Source: an uncultured Lachnospiraceae bacterium
GTDB lineage: Bacteria; Bacillota; Clostridia; Lachnospirales; Lachnospiraceae
Length of the DNA stretch: 7,689 nucleotides
Assembly: GCA_947594085.1 (NCBI GenBank)
Contig: CANQEB010000109.1
Location: 1 to 7,689 of the forward strand
Direction of reading: 5' to 3'
The stretch's first letter is position 1, and each line of letters starts with the position of its first letter. The translations under genes and the position numbers were made by a program. Under the pieces are notes generated by a model, which saw nothing but the letters and a program-made list of their open reading frames with translations, ran no database searches and was not told the origin of the DNA. Shown here one piece after another: positions 6,042-7,689 of the stretch.

Positions 6042-7052
6042 TCAGCCCAGTCTCTTCACGGATGCCCCCGGCACAAGCTCTCCCGGCACCAGAATCTTCT
6101 CTGCGAACGTCGTCCTGGGGTTCTCAATCAGGCTGATCAACTCCTCCGCTGCCCGCCGGCCGATCGTCTGCGTATCCTGGCGCACCGTGGTCAATCGTGG
6201 TTCGATCACCTGTGAGAGCGTAATCCCATCATAGCCGACGACCGAGACATCCTCCGGAATCCGAAGTCCTCGCGCCTGTACCGCGCGAATACAGCCGAGC
6301 GCCGAAAAATCGTCCGGACAGATGATACAGGTCGGCCGATCCGACAGATCCAGAAGTTCACCGGAAAGTCTCTCCGTTTCCTCCGTGTCACGGTAGGCTG
6401 CCTGCCGCACATACTCGTCCTTCGGCTCAATCCCATAATCTGAGAGCACCCGGTAAAAGCTCGTGAGCCTGTCCCGCGTCGTCGAAGAGTCCAGGCCATG
6501 AATGTACGCGATCTTCCTGTGGCCCATGCCGCAGATGTACTCCATCAGCTCGCGCATCCCACGTACATTGTCCGAGGCGACCGAAGTCCGCCCGTCGAAC
6601 ACGTAGTCGATCGTGACCACCGGCAGATCACTGCGGATCAGCTGCTGCGCCTCCGGCGTATAGAAATCGATGCACGCAATCACGATCCCCTCCAACCCGC
6701 GATACCGGCAGTGCTCATAATAGCTCCGCCCGAGCCGCGGCACATTGCAATTCACAAAAGTGATGTCATAGTCCTTCGCCTCCGCTGTCACCTTGAAGCT
6801 CTCGATAATGCTGCTGAAATAGTCATGCGTCAGGCCGCTCTGCGCCTCGTCCACAAACAGAATTCCCAAATTGAACGTGCGCTTCGTCTTCAGCGCGCGG
6901 GCAGACAAATTCGGCATATAGCCCATGCGGCGCGCTGTCTCCTTGATCTCCCGGCGCTTCTCCTCACCGACATCGCTGTAATCATTCAGCGCCTTGCTCA
7001 CCGTCGCCACAGAAACGCCGCATTCCCTTGCCACATCCTTCATCGAAACCAT
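6042..7052 (-). CDS. LacI-family transcriptional repressor
   Basis: This 336-residue regulator has the standard LacI layout. An N-terminal helix-turn-helix spans about 3-23 (MKDVARECGVSVATVSKALN), and hinge helix NLSARALKTK (47-56) supplies the Leu that enters the minor groove. A periplasmic-binding-protein-like effector domain runs from about 60, with landmarks FDGRTSVASDN (152-162), GHRKIAYI (177-184), CPDDFSALG (245-253) and VSVVGYDG (269-276). The frame extends upstream to an ATG at 7136, adding 28 residues, but I chose 7052. GGAG lies eight bases before that ATG, and family members begin a few residues before this HTH. It has its own promoter and terminator, and a matching operator lies just after its start site and after that of SBP2. 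Control by cellobiose or a related sugar is inferred from the adjacent phosphorylase gene. Confidence 0.94.
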   Translation of the reverse strand: MVSMKDVARECGVSVATVSKALNDYSDVGEEKRREIKETARRMGYMPNLSARALKTKRTFNLGILFVDEAQSGLTHDYFSSIIESFKVTAEAKDYDITFVNCNVPRLGRSYYEHCRYRGLEGIVIACIDFYTPEAQQLIRSDLPVVTIDYVFDGRTSVASDNVRGMRELMEYICGMGHRKIAYIHGLDSSTTRDRLTSFYRVLSDYGIEPKDEYVRQAAYRDTEETERLSGELLDLSDRPTCIICPDDFSALGCIRAVQARGLRIPEDVSVVGYDGITLSQVIEPRLTTVRQDTQTIGRRAAEELISLIENPRTTFAEKILVPGELVPGASVKRLG

Positions 7053-7218
7053 AATTCTCTCTCCACAGTAGAAACCACGCAAGCCACCGCTCCTACACGG
7101 CATCGGTGCACTGACAACCCCAAAAGCCACGGGCATCTCCGGAAAAACCTACAAGCACCCACCCGAAGACCTTCCTAACCCTTGTCGCCTCCATCAATAA
7201 CGAAATCGTTTTAGTTAG
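7053..7218 (-). other. Long lacI leader with a possible upstream ORF
   Basis: From the predicted start site near 7218 to the lacI ATG is about 166 nt, long for a repressor mRNA and richer in G than the flanks. It contains an open frame from the ATG at 7192-7194 to TAG at 7093-7095 (33 residues, starting MEATRVRKVF) without a convincing ribosome binding site. It also holds the 28-codon in-frame extension of lacI. I recognise no riboswitch. Whether anything here is translated is unknown. Confidence 0.3.
7198..7213 (-). promoter_or_regulatory. LacI-type operator in the lacI leader
   Basis: Minus-sense TAAAACGATTTCGTTA contains the inverted repeat AACGA-TT-TCGTT (7199-7210) and covers about +6 to +21 from the predicted lacI start site. 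It shares its 12-base core with the SBP2 operator at the same relative place. Negative autoregulation by the LacI-family protein is the simplest reading. Confidence 0.62.
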
Positions 7219-7224
7219 TGTCTT

Positions 7225-7253
7225 ATTATAGTATAATTCCGTCAAAAACTCAA
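7225..7253 (-). promoter_or_regulatory. Promoter of the LacI-family gene
   Basis: Minus-strand TTGAGT (7248-7253), a 17-bp spacer and a perfect TATAAT (7225-7230) form a strong sigma-A promoter with start near 7218. A TTGACG also occurs at 7238-7243 but is only 7 bp from this -10, too close to serve it. Confidence 0.75.
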
Positions 7254-7360
7254 TGCCAACTTTGCTTTTCGCCCTCTTTCATACACATATTTGCTGTTTT
7301 GTCCAAATCTTTATCGCATTTTTTGTATATTTCTACCTAATTTTTTGAAATTCGTTTCTA

Positions 7361-7389
7361 TTGATTTCCATATTAAAATAGGATATACT
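7361..7389 (+). promoter_or_regulatory. Promoter of the GH94 phosphorylase gene
   Basis: TTGATT (7361-7366), a 17-bp spacer and TATACT (7384-7389) form a good sigma-A promoter with start near 7396 and a leader of about 68 nt. It is divergent from the lacI promoter. The stretch between the two promoters (7254-7360) is AT-rich and shows nothing further. Confidence 0.7.
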
Positions 7390-7416
7390 TGATGTGGTAA
7401 GGCCCGTCCGGGTCAC

Positions 7417-7432
7417 GTAAACGTTTTCTTTA
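7417..7432 (+). promoter_or_regulatory. Diverged operator in the phosphorylase leader
   Basis: GTAAACGTTTTCTTTA matches each of the SBP2 and lacI operators at 12 of 16 positions. It contains the perfect palindrome AAACGTTT (7419-7426) and outer arms GTAAA and TTTAC (7417-7433). It lies about 22-37 bases after the predicted start site, a roadblock position. The central-CG form also resembles a CcpA cre site, which would mean catabolite repression instead of, or in addition to, local LacI control. Confidence 0.5.
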
Positions 7433-7463
7433 CAAAGCACACATACATAAAAGGAGAACAGCT

Positions 7464-7689
7464 ATGAAATTTGGTTATTTCGACGATGCGCACAAAGAGT
7501 ACGTCATCACCACACCCAAGACTCCGCTGCCCTGGATCAACTATCTCGGCAGCAACGATTTCTTTTCCCTGGTGTCCAACACCTGCGGCGGCTACAGCTT
7601 CTACAAGGACGCGAAGCTGCTGCGCATCACGCGGTACCGCTACAACGACGTGCCGTATGATTCCAACGGAAAATACTACTATATTAGGG
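7464..7689 (+). CDS. GH94 sugar phosphorylase, probably cellobiose phosphorylase (3' end missing)
   Basis: The first 75 codons of a cytoplasmic glycoside phosphorylase are present, and the frame is open to the right edge. Full family members are about 800 residues, so only the start of the N-terminal beta-sandwich domain is visible. The N-terminus [20 protein letters not shown], then [14 protein letters not shown] (23-36), [12 protein letters not shown] (39-50) and [10 protein letters not shown] (55-64), matches my recollection of cellobiose phosphorylases, which convert cellobiose and phosphate to glucose 1-phosphate and glucose. AAGGAG ends seven bases before the ATG. Other GH94 activities (cellodextrin, laminaribiose or chitobiose phosphorolysis) share this domain and cannot be excluded, because the catalytic part lies outside the window. 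It is divergent from the LacI-family gene and has an operator-like site in its leader. Confidence 0.88.
   Translation, partial: MKFGYFDDAHKEYVITTPKTPLPWINYLGSNDFFSLVSNTCGGYSFYKDAKLLRITRYRYNDVPYDSNGKYYYIR

Noticed and set aside
7053..7136. N-terminal extension of the LacI-family protein to the ATG at 7136
   Set aside because: The 28 extra residues have no family similarity, while the ATG at 7052 has GGAG at proper spacing and starts three residues before the HTH.
6498..7178. A 226-codon plus-strand open frame over lacI
   Set aside because: It lies antisense to the LacI-family gene. The histidine- and arginine-rich translation is typical of a reverse-frame artefact.
1..7689. Mobile elements, CRISPR arrays, tRNA or rRNA genes
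   Set aside because: I saw no transposase or integrase-like protein, no regularly spaced repeats and no tRNA-like or rRNA-like sequence on either strand.

Overview
The window reads as a carbohydrate-uptake locus from a low-to-mid GC Firmicute (Bacillota), most likely a clostridial or Lachnospiraceae-type gut or anaerobic bacterium. The evidence is strong AGGAGG-type ribosome binding sites before nearly every gene, AT-rich intergenic regions with sigma-A-type promoters at 17-bp spacing, CUT1 sugar ABC transporter genes without a local ATPase, and AraC- and LacI-family regulators. The genus cannot be fixed from this sequence.

Layout. Positions 1-1017 (minus) hold the N-terminal 339 codons of a sugar-binding protein (SBP1) that runs off the left edge. 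An AraC-family regulator (1221-2135, plus) is divergent from it. After a convergent, hairpin-rich gap comes a minus-strand transport operon: SBP2 (4354-5712), a MalF-type permease (3196-4158) and a MalG-type permease (2336-3199). A hairpin with a short U-run lies between SBP2 and the permeases. Further right is a LacI-family repressor (6042-7052, minus) with its own promoter and terminator. Divergent from it is the start of a GH94 phosphorylase (7464 to the edge, plus) whose N-terminus looks like cellobiose phosphorylase.

How it may work. SBP2 and the two permeases would import a beta-glucoside disaccharide or oligosaccharide, powered by a shared ATPase encoded elsewhere. The phosphorylase would split it with phosphate to glucose 1-phosphate plus sugar. 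A near-identical 16-bp element sits just downstream of the predicted start sites of the SBP2 and lacI promoters, with a diverged copy in the phosphorylase leader. This is the expected signature of a local LacI regulon with autoregulation. A second element, GCAAGAAT (minus sense), lies upstream of SBP1, inside the araC promoter and about 80 bp upstream of the SBP2 start site. It suggests that the AraC protein controls both binding-protein genes.

The protein families are ordinary. The unusual content is regulatory: two candidate regulons meeting at one transporter promoter, two related binding proteins that both lack a recognisable lipobox, and tandem hairpins within the transport operon. I saw no mobile elements, CRISPR arrays, tRNA or rRNA genes. 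Substrate and regulator assignments are inferences from sequence read by eye.
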